The translations under genes were made by a program, and so were the position numbers. The notes under the pieces are model-generated. The model made no database searches. It had not been told where the DNA came from and worked only from the letters and a program-made list of their open reading frames with translations. A stretch of 50,178 nucleotides of DNA from Phycisphaerae bacterium (lineage in GTDB: Bacteria; Planctomycetota; Phycisphaerae; UBA1845; PWPN01). Shown here piece by piece: positions 16,701-26,137 of the stretch (the first letter of the stretch is position 1; each line of letters opens with the position of its first letter). The DNA lies in assembly GCA_030372985.1 (NCBI GenBank), contig JAUCQB010000146.1, positions 1 through 50,178 of the forward strand. Direction: 5' to 3'.

Positions 16701-16719
16701 ACAATGGGAAGAAGATTGT
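16701..16719. promoter_or_regulatory. candidate activator-binding dyad
   Basis: ACAAT (16701-16705) and ATTGT (16715-16719) form an inverted repeat with a nine-base centre. It lies about 80-100 bases upstream of the start point expected from the -24/-12 element, the usual distance for NtrC-class upstream sites. The half-sites are short, so chance occurrence is possible. Confidence 0.3.
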
Positions 16720-16826
16720 GAAGTTTTGGTACGATGTTGGTTCCGGGGTGCCACACGGGCGATCGAGAGGCGATGGTTGGTGGGGAGTCTTGAATCAGTG
16801 GGGAGAAAATACCCGCCGGCGAAGGG

Positions 16827-18168
<1,342 letters not shown>

Positions 18169-18185
<17 letters not shown>

Positions 18186-19317
18186 CCATCCGGTCTCCGT
18201 GTGCGTTTTCGTCGGCGTTTATCGGCATCTCGATGTCGAACCGGGAGCCCAGGCCGGGCGCGCTCTGGACGCGAATCGTTCCCCCGTGCGAGGTGATGAT
18301 GCCGTGGACCACCGGCAGTCCCAGCCCTGTGCCTTCGTTGATGTCTTTCGTCGTGAAGAACGGAACGAAGATCTTCTCGAGAACCTCGTTGCTCATTCCG
18401 ACTCCGTTGTCCTGAACGGAGAGCACCACGCGATCTCCGGAGACCTGCGTCGCCACCTCCAGCACGCCGCCGTCGGGCATGGCGTGTACGGCATTGACCG
18501 CCAGGTCGACAAGTACCTGGCGCAATTGCGACGCGTCGGCGATGATCTCCGGCAGGTCCCCGGACAGGTGACGCACGATGACAATCCCGTTCTGGCTGCA
18601 TCGCGGCTCCAGCAGTCCCATTGCCTCTTCCACCACGGCATTGAGGTGCAACCTGGCTTTCTGAGGCGGCATCTGGCGGGAGAACAACAGCAGGCTGGTG
18701 ATGATCTGCCGGGCGTGCAGGCAGGTGGCCACGATTTTTGTTAGGTCCTGGCTGATGCTCCTTGGCAGCCCCTGATGCTTCTGCGCCAACTGGGCGAAGC
18801 CGAGAATGTTGCCCAGCGGTTCGTTGAGTTCGTGCGCCACGCCGGCCGCCAGTTGCCCGATCGTTGCCAGGCGATCGGCGTGCCGCAGTTGGTCTTGCAG
18901 GCGAAAGCGGTCCTCCTCGGCCTGGCGTCGCTCGATAATGAGGGCGATCTGGCGGGCTATTGCGTCGATTAAGCGGCGTTCCTCTCTCAGGAACGGTCCC
19001 TCATGGGCCGGGGGCATGTCCTTGAGGTAAGCGACGTCGACGCGGCCTCTGGGCTTGCCGTTCACCACGATGGAGGCCGACTGGATCTGGCCGCCTTCCT
19101 TGAAGTTCGCGGTTGCGTAGGATTGCCCGTCAAAGAAAACTCGTCCCGCCGTGAGTTCGGGGTACTGCCAGGCCGGAGGCAGCAACTCGGCCGCGCCTTG
19201 CAGGATCTCCGCCAGCGATATCCCGGAGGGCTCCACGAGTTGGGCCAGACTGTACAGGCACGTCAGTTCCTTGACTCGCTCGCGCAGAGCAACGTTTTGG
19301 GCCTGTTGATTGTCCAT
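18169..19317 (-). CDS. soluble GAF-domain sensor histidine kinase
   Basis: A 382-residue sensor kinase without membrane segments, so the signal is probably cytoplasmic. Residues 10-30 resemble a short coiled coil (RERVKELTCLYSLAQLV), followed by a GAF-like sensory domain to about 130. The HisKA domain has H162 in AAGVAHELNEPLGN. The ATPase domain shows the N box (LVDLAVNAVHAM), G1 DNGVGM, F box FFTTK and G2 GTGLGLPVV. It should phosphorylate the sigma-54 activator encoded directly downstream with a 17-base overlap. The start at 19317 matches the beginning of the coiled coil; an ATG at 19368 in the same frame is possible, and neither has a strong ribosome binding site. C20 in the coiled coil could be redox-sensitive, but that is speculation. 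Confidence 0.92.
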
Positions 19318-19507
19318 TCTGCTCTCGCCTTGGGCGGCTGCTTGTGGTCGCAGAGTCGCTCGATTCATAGGTTCCAGGCTACCCGCAATATTAACCGATT
19401 GGCATCCGGACTTCACCTGCGCTGCGGTTCTCATCCCGCTCCCGCAGACTTGCCTGAGTGAGGCGATTTGCGTTCAAATGGTATCATGGGTGCCGAGGAG
19501 ATGTCGC

Positions 19508-20245
19508 ATGTGCATGTCGGACCATCAAGCTTCAATCACGGCCGCCGGCAAAGGCAAGGCGCCAAGTCCCTCTCCCACGGCTGATCCTGCGACCCGCACG
19601 CTGGTGGTCTATCAGACTCGGCCGGAGGAGTTCGAGAAGGGCGACGTGTGGAACGCGGAGTATGGCCTGATGTGGGTGCCGAAGGATTGGGAGTACCTTT
19701 CTCCCGGCGATGCCTTCATCACCCGCTTCGTCAAGCGGGGGCCTCACTGGGCACTGAGGGGCAAATTCAACCGCAAGAAGCGCTATCGACAGAAACTGGG
19801 CATTTACGCTCCGTCGGCGACCATCCGCGAGGCTGTGGCGGCCGCCGAGCAGACCGAGGCTGCTCGCAAGGAGAAGCAGGCCAAGGCAGCCGTTGTCCGT
19901 GAGAAGGCCGAGGACCGCTATCGACGTGAGTTCGAGCAGGCTTGCCTGGAATTCCTTGCCTTCAGCCAGAAGCACGCGAAGCTTGCGGCCGAGATCGCCC
20001 GCGAGACCGCGGCCCGGGCCTGCGAGAAGTACAGCGGCCGTGTGGGGCGGACGCAGAAGCTGGACCTGGCCGCCAAGGCAGCCCTCGCCGTCCGGGCCTG
20101 CATCCGGCACAAGTACACGCGCTATGAAGAGAACGTGCCCCTGATTCCCGACCCCGCCCTGGAGGAAGAATACCGCACTGCTCGCCAGATGGCTCATGAG
20201 GAGGTGGATGAGTTTCTGGAGAGGCATCGGGAGAAGGGGGAGTGA
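19508..20245 (+). CDS. DUF2293 domain protein
   Basis: A 245-residue cytoplasmic protein. Residues 25-110 include VYQTRPEEFEKGDVWNA and WVPKDWEYLSPGDAFITR, typical of a small planctomycete/actinobacterial family. The middle is a highly charged Ala/Glu/Lys/Arg helix, probably a coiled coil (about 115-180). The C-terminal part, with AVRACIRHKYTRYEENVPL, resembles DUF2293, whose function is unknown. The ATG at 19508 has GAGGAG seven bases upstream, so the start is secure; an upstream frame extension has no support. It is divergent from the histidine-kinase gene and 77 bases before the next plus-strand gene. The basic, helical character suggests nucleic-acid contact, but no catalytic residues are evident. 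Confidence 0.75.
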   Translation: MCMSDHQASITAAGKGKAPSPSPTADPATRTLVVYQTRPEEFEKGDVWNAEYGLMWVPKDWEYLSPGDAFITRFVKRGPHWALRGKFNRKKRYRQKLGIYAPSATIREAVAAAEQTEAARKEKQAKAAVVREKAEDRYRREFEQACLEFLAFSQKHAKLAAEIARETAARACEKYSGRVGRTQKLDLAAKAALAVRACIRHKYTRYEENVPLIPDPALEEEYRTARQMAHEEVDEFLERHREKGE

Positions 20246-20322
20246 GAAGCGGGATCGCTGCCACGGACCGTTGTACAGGATCGTCGCAAGCGAGGTTGTA
20301 GAAGACATGAGGTACGTGACCG

Positions 20323-20730
20323 ATGAAAGAACTGCACTGGTTCTGGCGGGTCACTCTCTCCCTTGCAGCCGCTGGTAGTCTGCATGTTCTCGCCGTTCGG
20401 CTTCTGGTCGCGCTGGGACCGATCGGGGCACCCGTCGGTTACGTGTACCGCTGGTCACAAGATTGGCTGCTCGACGTACTCCACGCGTGGGATCGTTACG
20501 AGTGTGCAGCCATTTGGGCTCACCACCTGATCATCATGGTGCTGTTGGCCGTACCCATCTTTGTCCTGGTTACGAATTGGCCGATACGCGGTGGACGTGA
20601 CGCCTTCGGCTGTCGCCGCTGCGGCTACAACCTCACCGGCAACGTCAGCGGCGTGTGCCCGGAGTGCGGGGAGAAGATACAGGCGGACGAAGTCAACAAA
20701 GGCGGGCCAAACAACGGATCTCAGGCATGA
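20323..20730 (+). CDS. two-span membrane protein with C-terminal zinc ribbon
   Basis: A 135-residue protein with two hydrophobic segments, about residues 8-32 and 64-86, and a cytoplasmic or periplasmic tail CRRCGYNLTGNVSGVCPECG. That four-Cys ribbon closing a short membrane protein is very common in planctomycete genomes and almost always unannotated. The ATG at 20323 has GAGG about ten bases upstream. It follows the DUF2293 gene in the same direction after 77 bases. The role is unknown; the ribbon suggests zinc binding and perhaps protein contact at the membrane. Confidence 0.75.
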   Translation: MKELHWFWRVTLSLAAAGSLHVLAVRLLVALGPIGAPVGYVYRWSQDWLLDVLHAWDRYECAAIWAHHLIIMVLLAVPIFVLVTNWPIRGGRDAFGCRRCGYNLTGNVSGVCPECGEKIQADEVNKGGPNNGSQA

Positions 20731-20815
20731 GGCGCTGATTATCCTGCGTCCGAAGGCGGCTCGATCGTGGCTCTCCTGTCTCCTGTCTACTGACTCCTGT
20801 ATCCTGCTCTTGCAG

Positions 20816-21172
20816 TTATCCCGGATCCGGTGCCGGTTCGATGGTGGCTCGCATGGAGCCTTTGCAGCGCTTGAGCCGCCAGTCGGCTCCGTAGGCGTGG
20901 ATCTGGTCGCGCTTCAACTCGGCGCGTTCCTTGGTGGTGGTATCAACGATCACCCGGCCGGTGGTGTCTACTTCGCGGGCCATCATATACGCCTTGTTTT
21001 TACTGTGGCCAAACAGCTTGCCCAGCATCTCGATGACGTACGGGTAGGTGTGATCATCGTCATCGAGCAGGACGACATGATACGGCGGCTGGCGGCGCGG
21101 GACGGGCTTGGCCGGCGTCTCGACCGGCTTGGCCGGCGGTGTCGCGACGGCAACCTGATTCGATTCGGCCAT
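20816..21172 (-). CDS. clpS: ClpS-like ATP-dependent Clp protease adaptor
   Basis: A 118-residue protein. A Pro/Ala-rich N-terminal tail (about 1-27) leads into the ClpS fold: PPYHVVLLDDDDHTYPYVIEMLGKLFGHS, then KAYMMAREVDTTGRVIVDTTTKERAELK. ClpS binds N-degron substrates and hands them to ClpA-type unfoldases; the acidic turn (LLDDDDHTYPYV) and the AxxMAxxVDxxGR helix are the substrate-pocket and docking landmarks. The ATG at 21172 was chosen because conserved sequence starts soon after; a longer frame to 21256 is possible but unlike the family. No clp unfoldase or peptidase gene lies nearby. The gene stands alone, convergent with the membrane ribbon gene and divergent from the citrate-lyase pair. 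Confidence 0.88.
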   Translation of the reverse strand: MAESNQVAVATPPAKPVETPAKPVPRRQPPYHVVLLDDDDHTYPYVIEMLGKLFGHSKNKAYMMAREVDTTGRVIVDTTTKERAELKRDQIHAYGADWRLKRCKGSMRATIEPAPDPG

Positions 21173-21603
21173 GAGACTGCCCCTGGTTTCTCCGGGAATA
21201 GCGTATCCTAGCCGTAGGCCGCCGGAAAGGAGACTTGAGGGACCTTTCGAGTCCAACGGCCTTCGCTCGGCCGCAAGGGGCGATCACAGTCCTGATCTGT
21301 CGCAACGGGGGGCTGCGGTTGTCCGGTTCGCCGCCGCGCCGGGCTAGGCTTCGATTTGACAGGCACTTCGGTGCGTTCGAGGCTGGCGTGGCAGAGACTG
21401 GGTGGTTCCTGGGGAGCCATCGCCGCCACTGTGGAGGGTGACAAGGCGGGCTTGTGAGCGCCCCGAAGCGAGATACAATCAGGGGCTGTGAGCCCTGGAC
21501 GGTCGTAGGCCAAAGGGCAAGCGAGAGACCCTGGACAGGCAGCACCTCATTTCCAGATGCCGTTCCACAGAATAGAGAGGGTTCTCGAGGAGGCAGTGTT
21601 AGT
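21173..21603. other. divergent control region between clpS and the ATP-citrate-lyase-like pair
   Basis: This 431-base gap carries a fair sigma-70-like promoter for the plus-strand pair (listed separately). On the minus strand TAGGAT near 21205-21210 could be a -10 box for clpS, but no -35 is clear. No gene or repeat is evident. Confidence 0.45.
21452..21479 (+). promoter_or_regulatory. candidate sigma-70-like promoter of the ATP-citrate-lyase-like genes
   Basis: TTGTGA (21452-21457) and TACAAT (21474-21479) are separated by 16 bases and match the -35 and -10 consensus at four and five of six positions. Transcription would begin near 21486, giving a leader of about 118 bases before the ATG at 21604. 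Confidence 0.45.
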
Positions 21604-22839
21604 ATGGCAACGGAGAAGGCGAAGGGGCTCCAGGTCAGCGAGCTGACTTTCCTGCGACATCTGGCACACAAGTTCGACATTCCTGCACCCGACCATCTCA
21701 CGGCTGATGCGACGCTCTCGCAGGTTCGCGACGCGCTGGCTCGATGGGGCGGCAAGGGCATCGTCAAGCCTGACATCTTGTCGGGGTACCGAGGCAAGTC
21801 GGGCGGCGTGTTCACGGTGACCGATCCCCGGGACGCGATGAAGAAGCTCAAGGCCGCCGCGGCCGTGGAGATCAACGGCAAGATCGCCCGGACCTCTTAC
21901 ATGGTGCAGCACGTACCGGCGGAAAAGGAGCTCTACACGGCCATTACCTACGATTCACACTTTCTCTCACCCGCGTTCACGCTGGCCATGGAAGGCGGCG
22001 TGGATGTCGAGGGGATCGGCGAGTCCCGCAAGAAGACGATTCCCATCGACGTTTTCGAGGGGCTCAATGCGTACCAGGCGTCGGCCATGCTCGAGGAATT
22101 GGACTGTCCGGGGCAATATGTGAGTCTGCTGGCCCGGACGTTCGTCAATTTCTGGGACCTGTTCATCGCGACCGGTATGCGCATGGCTGAGATCAACCCC
22201 TGGCGGGTGACGCCCGACAGACAGGTCTTCGCTTGCGATTTCAAGGGCATCTTCGATGATGCCAACTACAAATTCGGCGAATACGAGTCGATTGTGCCGG
22301 AGTATCCCGAGGGCAGGACTGAGTTCGAGGAGGAGATGGCCAAATGGTCCGCCTCCAGTCACCAAGGCCAGGCACACGTGGCGGAACTGGGCGGCAAGAA
22401 GGTTCTTCCGATCCTGTTCGGCGGAGGGGCGAGCACGATCATCATCGAGACGCTGGAGGAGCACGGAGGCGAGCCCATCTTCCTGTCGGACTTCGGCGGC
22501 AACCCTACTTATGAACGGATGTACGGCACGGCCGAGCGGTGTTTTCGGCACAAGCTGCGCGATGCTCGGTTGTTGCTGATCCTTGGCGGGAAGGCGAACA
22601 ACACGCTCATTGATGTCACCTTTCAGGCCATGGCCGACGCGCTTCGCAGTTACGTGGACAGCAACGGACCGATCAGCATTCCGGTGGTGATCGGCCGGGG
22701 CGGGCCCAGGATGGTGCAAGGCTTCCTGGCCATGCAACGTGCCCTCGAGGAACTGCGTTTGCCCTACGTGATTTTCGGTCCGGATACGCCACTGACGCTC
22801 GTGGCCGAATATGCCGCGAAGCTGGCCAGTGTTATCTAG
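21604..22839 (+). CDS. aclB: ATP-citrate lyase small-subunit-like protein (ATP-grasp plus citrate-binding domain)
   Basis: A 411-residue protein with the layout of AclB / the N-terminal part of eukaryotic ATP-citrate lyase. It has an ATP-grasp succinyl-CoA-synthetase-beta-like domain (about 1-235, with GIVKPDILSGYRGKSGGVF and MRMAEINPWRVTPD) followed by a Rossmann-like citrate-binding domain (VLPILFGGGASTIIIE, LSDFGGNPTYERMY, LLLILGGKANNTLID, VVIGRGGPRMVQGFLAM). In known enzymes this subunit supplies ATP binding and part of the citrate site. The ATG at 21604 follows a GGAGG by about 11 bases. The partner gene starts 12 bases after the stop. The motifs are recognisable but divergent from Chlorobium-type AclB, so succinyl-CoA-ligase-like activity on another acid is possible. 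Confidence 0.8.
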   Translation: MATEKAKGLQVSELTFLRHLAHKFDIPAPDHLTADATLSQVRDALARWGGKGIVKPDILSGYRGKSGGVFTVTDPRDAMKKLKAAAAVEINGKIARTSYMVQHVPAEKELYTAITYDSHFLSPAFTLAMEGGVDVEGIGESRKKTIPIDVFEGLNAYQASAMLEELDCPGQYVSLLARTFVNFWDLFIATGMRMAEINPWRVTPDRQVFACDFKGIFDDANYKFGEYESIVPEYPEGRTEFEEEMAKWSASSHQGQAHVAELGGKKVLPILFGGGASTIIIETLEEHGGEPIFLSDFGGNPTYERMYGTAERCFRHKLRDARLLLILGGKANNTLIDVTFQAMADALRSYVDSNGPISIPVVIGRGGPRMVQGFLAMQRALEELRLPYVIFGPDTPLTLVAEYAAKLASVI

Positions 22840-22851
22840 CAGGTGTGTGTC

Positions 22852-24921
22852 ATGCGAGCCAAGACCCTAGCGGATCTTCTGAAGAAGCGCGATCGAATCG
22901 CGGTCAGTAACGTGACCGGCCGTGAGGCCTCAAAAGTGTGCGTCGCCTCTCAGGCGTACTGCAACAACATCGTCGGAGGCTGGGCGCTGGGCCGGGGCGG
23001 TGAGACGGTTCGCTGCTCCAAGGGAGACGATATTCCCGTGTTCGCCGATTGCGCCACGTTGATGCAGGAGTTGCCTCCCGAGAAGCGGCCCAACAAGGTG
23101 ATCGTGTATTCGCCACCGACGGCGGTCTACGGGGACGTCAAAGAGACGCTCAACTACGGGTCGCACTGCGTCGAGACCATTTTCATCATTACCGAGCATG
23201 TGGCAGTGGAGGTCTCGGCGAAGATCCACAACCTGGCAAGGGACGCGGGTATTGACGTTGTGGGCTGCAACACCCTTGGCGTGATCAACACACACGATCG
23301 AGTGCGCGCGGGGGCCGTCGGCGGAGATGAGCCGGACGAGAGTTTTGTACCCGGCAGTGCCGCGATCATCTCCAACTCCGGCAATATGGTTAACACGATT
23401 GCGTCGTACCTGGCTTCGGTGGGCATCGGGACGTCGTTCGGCGTTTCCACGGGCAAGGATGTGCTCATCCTGACGCCACTGGTAGAGATGCTGCGGCTTG
23501 CCCAGATGGATGAACGTACCAAGTTGGTGGCGCTGTACGTCGAGCCGGGAGGCCTCTACGAGCGAGAGGCGATTGCGCTGGCAGAATCGGGGCAATTCAC
23601 CAAGCCGATGGTGGTCTATGTGGCCGGTCGAGTGGCCGAGAAGCGATCGGTGTCGCTGGGTCACGCCGGTTCGGTGGTCGAGGGCGGCGGCACCAGCGCC
23701 TCGGCCAAGGCCGCCGAGTTTGACAGGTATTTTGGAGTTGGGCCGTTTGGGTTTGAGCTGCGTTACATCAAGCGCGAGGAGTTGCCCAGCGGGCTCAGCC
23801 GGGGCATTCGTGTGCGCAGCCTGCATGACATACCCGCGGCCGTCCAGCTCGTGTACCGGGCTCTGGGCATCGAACGCGATTTCCCGCCTCGGGGCGAGAT
23901 GAAACTGAATCCCTGGCTGGTCAACGTCGGCGACCTGAGCAAGCGAATCCCCGCGGCGTTGATGCCGACGCCCGGCACGATTCCCGAGCCTTGGGGGGCG
24001 CAGTTTGCCAGGCTGACGCAAGCCGGGTTGGGCACGTCCATGACCCGGCGACCCATGCGGAACCAATCTCACGCCTCCTCCAATGATGGGCGAGTCACGC
24101 GGATCTACGGCCTGGACGTGACGGGACTGATGCGAGAGCGGTCGTTTGGCGAGGCGCTGATTCTCTACTGGACCGGTGACGAGCCTTCACGCCCGTTCGA
24201 ACCGAAGCTGGTGGAAATGAGCCTCATCGCGGCTCTGACGAACGGTCCGGGGACGCTGTCGGCACAGGCGGCCAAGCTTTCGGCGTCGGCCGGCAACTCG
24301 CCGCACACGGCGATGATCGCGACACTGGCTACTGTCGGGGATGTACACGGCGGCAACGGGCGGGAGGCGGTTAAGTTTCTCGCCGACATCTTCCGCGATA
24401 CGACTCTCAGGGACCCTTACGATCCCAATCATGGCCTGGACATCAAGGCGATGGCCCACCAGGCGGCCCAGGCATTCAAGCAGCGCAAGGATGCTGCCAA
24501 GGATGCCGGCGTTGACTATGCCCGCATCCCTTGTCTGGGGCATCCCGTGTTCGCCGACCAGGACGTCAACTACGATCCGCGCGAACGGGCTGTCGCGGCC
24601 CACATGGAGTCGCAGGGGATCTACAACGTGTTTCTGCACTTCTACCACGAGTTGGCCCAGGCGCTGCGTGACATCGGTGTGGCCAAGAAGGTCTGGGCGG
24701 TCAACGTGGACGCGGCCATCGCCACCATCTGGCTGGGTATCGCCTGGCCCAGGCTACGCGATCGCAGCATGACCTTTGAACGGGCCGCGGATCTGGCGTT
24801 CCTGGGCTTTGCCTTGGGCAGGGCGGCCGGTGGGGCCGGCGAATTCCTCGATCACCGCGACTACGGCACATCCCTGGACATGCGCATTCCGGTGGAGGAA
24901 TGCAAGGCGCTCGTGGGCTGA
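22852..24921 (+). CDS. aclA: ATP-citrate lyase large-subunit-like protein (CoA ligase plus citrate-synthase-like domain)
   Basis: A 689-residue partner of the preceding gene. Residues 1-340 are a CoA-binding/ligase module like succinyl-CoA synthetase alpha: SNSGNMVNTIASYLASVGIG and the phospho-histidine loop LGHAGSVVEGGG with H271. Residues 400-689 are a citrate-synthase-like lyase domain: HTAMIATLATVGDVHGGNGREA, LGHPVFADQD (H564) and WAVNVDAAIATIWLGIAWPRL. Together these would cleave citrate with ATP and CoA to acetyl-CoA and oxaloacetate. The usual Gly-His-Arg is Gly-His-Pro here, and the C-terminal arginine region differs from the Tyr-Arg-His-Pro motif of animal enzymes, so this is a divergent form. 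The ATG at 22852 has AGG eight bases upstream; GTG at 22843 is possible. No other reductive TCA genes are in the window. Confidence 0.8.
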   Translation: MRAKTLADLLKKRDRIAVSNVTGREASKVCVASQAYCNNIVGGWALGRGGETVRCSKGDDIPVFADCATLMQELPPEKRPNKVIVYSPPTAVYGDVKETLNYGSHCVETIFIITEHVAVEVSAKIHNLARDAGIDVVGCNTLGVINTHDRVRAGAVGGDEPDESFVPGSAAIISNSGNMVNTIASYLASVGIGTSFGVSTGKDVLILTPLVEMLRLAQMDERTKLVALYVEPGGLYEREAIALAESGQFTKPMVVYVAGRVAEKRSVSLGHAGSVVEGGGTSASAKAAEFDRYFGVGPFGFELRYIKREELPSGLSRGIRVRSLHDIPAAVQLVYRALGIERDFPPRGEMKLNPWLVNVGDLSKRIPAALMPTPGTIPEPWGAQFARLTQAGLGTSMTRRPMRNQSHASSNDGRVTRIYGLDVTGLMRERSFGEALILYWTGDEPSRPFEPKLVEMSLIAALTNGPGTLSAQAAKLSASAGNSPHTAMIATLATVGDVHGGNGREAVKFLADIFRDTTLRDPYDPNHGLDIKAMAHQAAQAFKQRKDAAKDAGVDYARIPCLGHPVFADQDVNYDPRERAVAAHMESQGIYNVFLHFYHELAQALRDIGVAKKVWAVNVDAAIATIWLGIAWPRLRDRSMTFERAADLAFLGFALGRAAGGAGEFLDHRDYGTSLDMRIPVEECKALVG

Positions 24922-24951
24922 TCGCCCGCACCGTAGCGCCCCGCTTTGTAG

Positions 24952-24971
24952 GGCCGACGCCCTCGTCGGCC
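24952..24971. repeat. GGCCGACG hairpin repeat, copy 1
   Basis: GGCCGACG (24952-24959), loop CCCT, and CGTCGGCC (24964-24971) form a perfect 8-bp hairpin about 30 bases after the end of the citrate-lyase-like gene. The same hairpin with the same loop and an identical flanking AGG recurs at 47716-47735. It could act as a factor-dependent or atypical terminator or be a dispersed REP-like element. Confidence 0.75.
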
Positions 24972-25018
24972 AATCTCGCAGTGGCGTCCCGGGAGGCCTT
25001 TTCAGGAGCGGGGGTGAG

Positions 25019-25074
25019 AAATGACGAATGACGAAGTCCGAATGACCAATGAAACCCGAATGACGAAATCCGAA
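25019..25074. repeat. AATGACGAA-family repeat, copy A
   Basis: A run of near-identical 8-18-base units around the core CCGAATGACGAA. Similar runs occur at 31301-31369 and 35885-35944. This copy lies between the converging ends of the citrate-lyase-like gene and the GIY-YIG pseudogene. No open frame or spacer structure fits it. Confidence 0.8.
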
Positions 25075-25203
25075 GGCCGACAGAGCCACGTTGCACACTG
25101 CGGGGCATGTCCGAGCGCGGTCCCCGGAGTGCGGGGTGCCTGCGAGGGCCGACAAACTTGGAGAGTGCGGGTAGGGCGGCGCCTTTCGCGCATAACGCTG
25201 TAG

Positions 25204-25556
25204 TTATCTGACCCGTCGCCGGCTGAGTTCGTGCAATTCGCCCATATCTCCGGTGATCAACGCTTCTTTCTTTGCCCGAGACCACTTCTTGAGCTGAATC
25301 TCGCGTTTGCGAGCTGCTTCCATGGTTGGGTGGCGCTCCGAATAGACGAGTGTGACGGGGCGGCGGCAGGCAGTGAAGCGTGGCCTCGGCCAGCGTTGTG
25401 AGTCTCAACGCGTGCGGCAACGTCAGTTGTCACGCCAACGTAGTAGGTACCATCAGCACACCGAACGACATCGACGCAATAGAGATCGGGAACACGCACC
25501 GGATCATGCCCTTCGACTCGCTTCGCTCGCTCAGGACACTCGATGCGGTTCCTCAT
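25204..25556 (-). pseudogene. GIY-YIG endonuclease-like gene, frameshifted
   Basis: Two minus-strand frames together give one small GIY-YIG domain protein (UvrC/YhbQ-like single-domain type). The first frame reads LYCVDVVRCADGTYYVGVTT, carrying the Tyr of the first motif and the Y-V-G of the second, up to THNAGRG. After about 25382 the sense continues in another frame as RFTACRRPVTLVYSERHPTM then AARKREIQLKKWSRAKKEAL, ending at TAA 25204-25206. A single missing base explains the break. It may be a real pseudogene or an assembly error. The putative start codon at 25556 and first 17 codons lie in a sequence (ECPERAKRVEGHD) that looks repeat-derived, so the true N-terminus may be at a later codon. 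Confidence 0.75.
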
Positions 25557-25622
25557 GTCAAGCCGGTGGCCTGCCACGAGTAAGTCCGGACGGCTCCGGC
25601 CGAGCCGTCCGGACGCATCGAG

Positions 25623-25974
25623 TGGAGGCGGCGGGAATCGAACCCGCGTCCCGTGACAATTCAACCGAGGTCTCTACGTGTGTAGCCGTCTGATTTAATC
25701 TCGGATTGCCGTCGCCCAGCGGCAGGCTCCGGCCGTCCCAGCGTCGTGATAGTCTTACCCGCGCGTCACGTCGCCTACCCTCGCGGGCGTGCCTGCTGTC
25801 TGCGTCCGGTCGACTAGCAGGTGTCGCCGACAGGACGGGTCGCCTTATTTAGGCGGCCATGCGCAACTGTGAGTTGGCATTTGTGTTTTTTTGCCAGGTG
25901 TTTTACCAGGCCTCCTGACAACCTGGACACGCCGCCTCGACCTCATTTGCCCGGTCGAGCCCAAATCGCCCCCA
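25623..25974 (-). ncRNA. ssrA: tmRNA (ssrA)
   Basis: A 352-base transfer-messenger RNA. The 5' end GGGGGCG (25974-25968) pairs with CGCCTCC (25630-25624) to form a 7-bp acceptor stem with one G-U pair, and A25623 is the discriminator. The 5' part continues with the tmRNA-typical GATTTGGGCTCGACCGG, and the 3' part has the T-arm sequence GCGGGTTCGATTCCCGC. CCA is not encoded. The reading frame between them gives the tag ANSQLRMAA followed by TAA (25849-25878), with a second in-frame TAA two codons on; the Ala-Ala end fits ClpXP recognition. tmRNA frees ribosomes stalled on broken messages. The exact resume codon is inferred. Confidence 0.95.
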
Positions 25975-26077
25975 ATGGAGCCTTGTATCTATGGCATATT
26001 ATACGACATAAATAGCGGAATGACAGCCCTGCGGCGCCCCGGCGAGAGCATACCGGCTTTGTCCGGCCACGGCGAGC

Positions 26078-26107
26078 TTGGTGTCTGGCCTTCCGAGCCG
26101 ATACAAT
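26078..26107 (+). promoter_or_regulatory. candidate sigma-70-like promoter
   Basis: TTGGTG (26078-26083) and TACAAT (26102-26107) are 18 bases apart, upstream of the exported glycosidase-like gene at 26138. The -10 box matches at five of six positions; the -35 is weak. Transcription would start near 26114, giving a short leader that still contains the GGAGG ribosome binding site. Confidence 0.35.
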
Positions 26108-26137
26108 GGAACCGAGGTCGTCGCGGAGGCGGACAAT

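Larger units (their letters stand above)
16510..16826. other. control region between sigma-54 activator gene and the redox operon
   Basis: This 317-base gap lies between the stop of the NtrC-class activator gene and the first gene of the five-gene operon, all on the minus strand. Read on that strand it holds, in order, an ACAAT...ATTGT dyad, a -24/-12-like promoter, a 7-bp hairpin in the presumed leader, and the AAGGAG of the small Cys protein. Each is listed separately. I see no convincing sigma-70 promoter. Confidence 0.55.

Noticed and set aside
16748..16753. TGGCAC on the minus strand, a perfect -24 box
   Set aside because: The bases at the required -12 position read AACC, not TTGC, so the pair is incomplete. 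The element at 16630-16645 has the correct GG-GC spacing.
21604..24921. Proof of a complete reductive TCA cycle
   Set aside because: Only the citrate-cleaving pair is present; none of the other diagnostic enzymes is in the window, and the pair is divergent.
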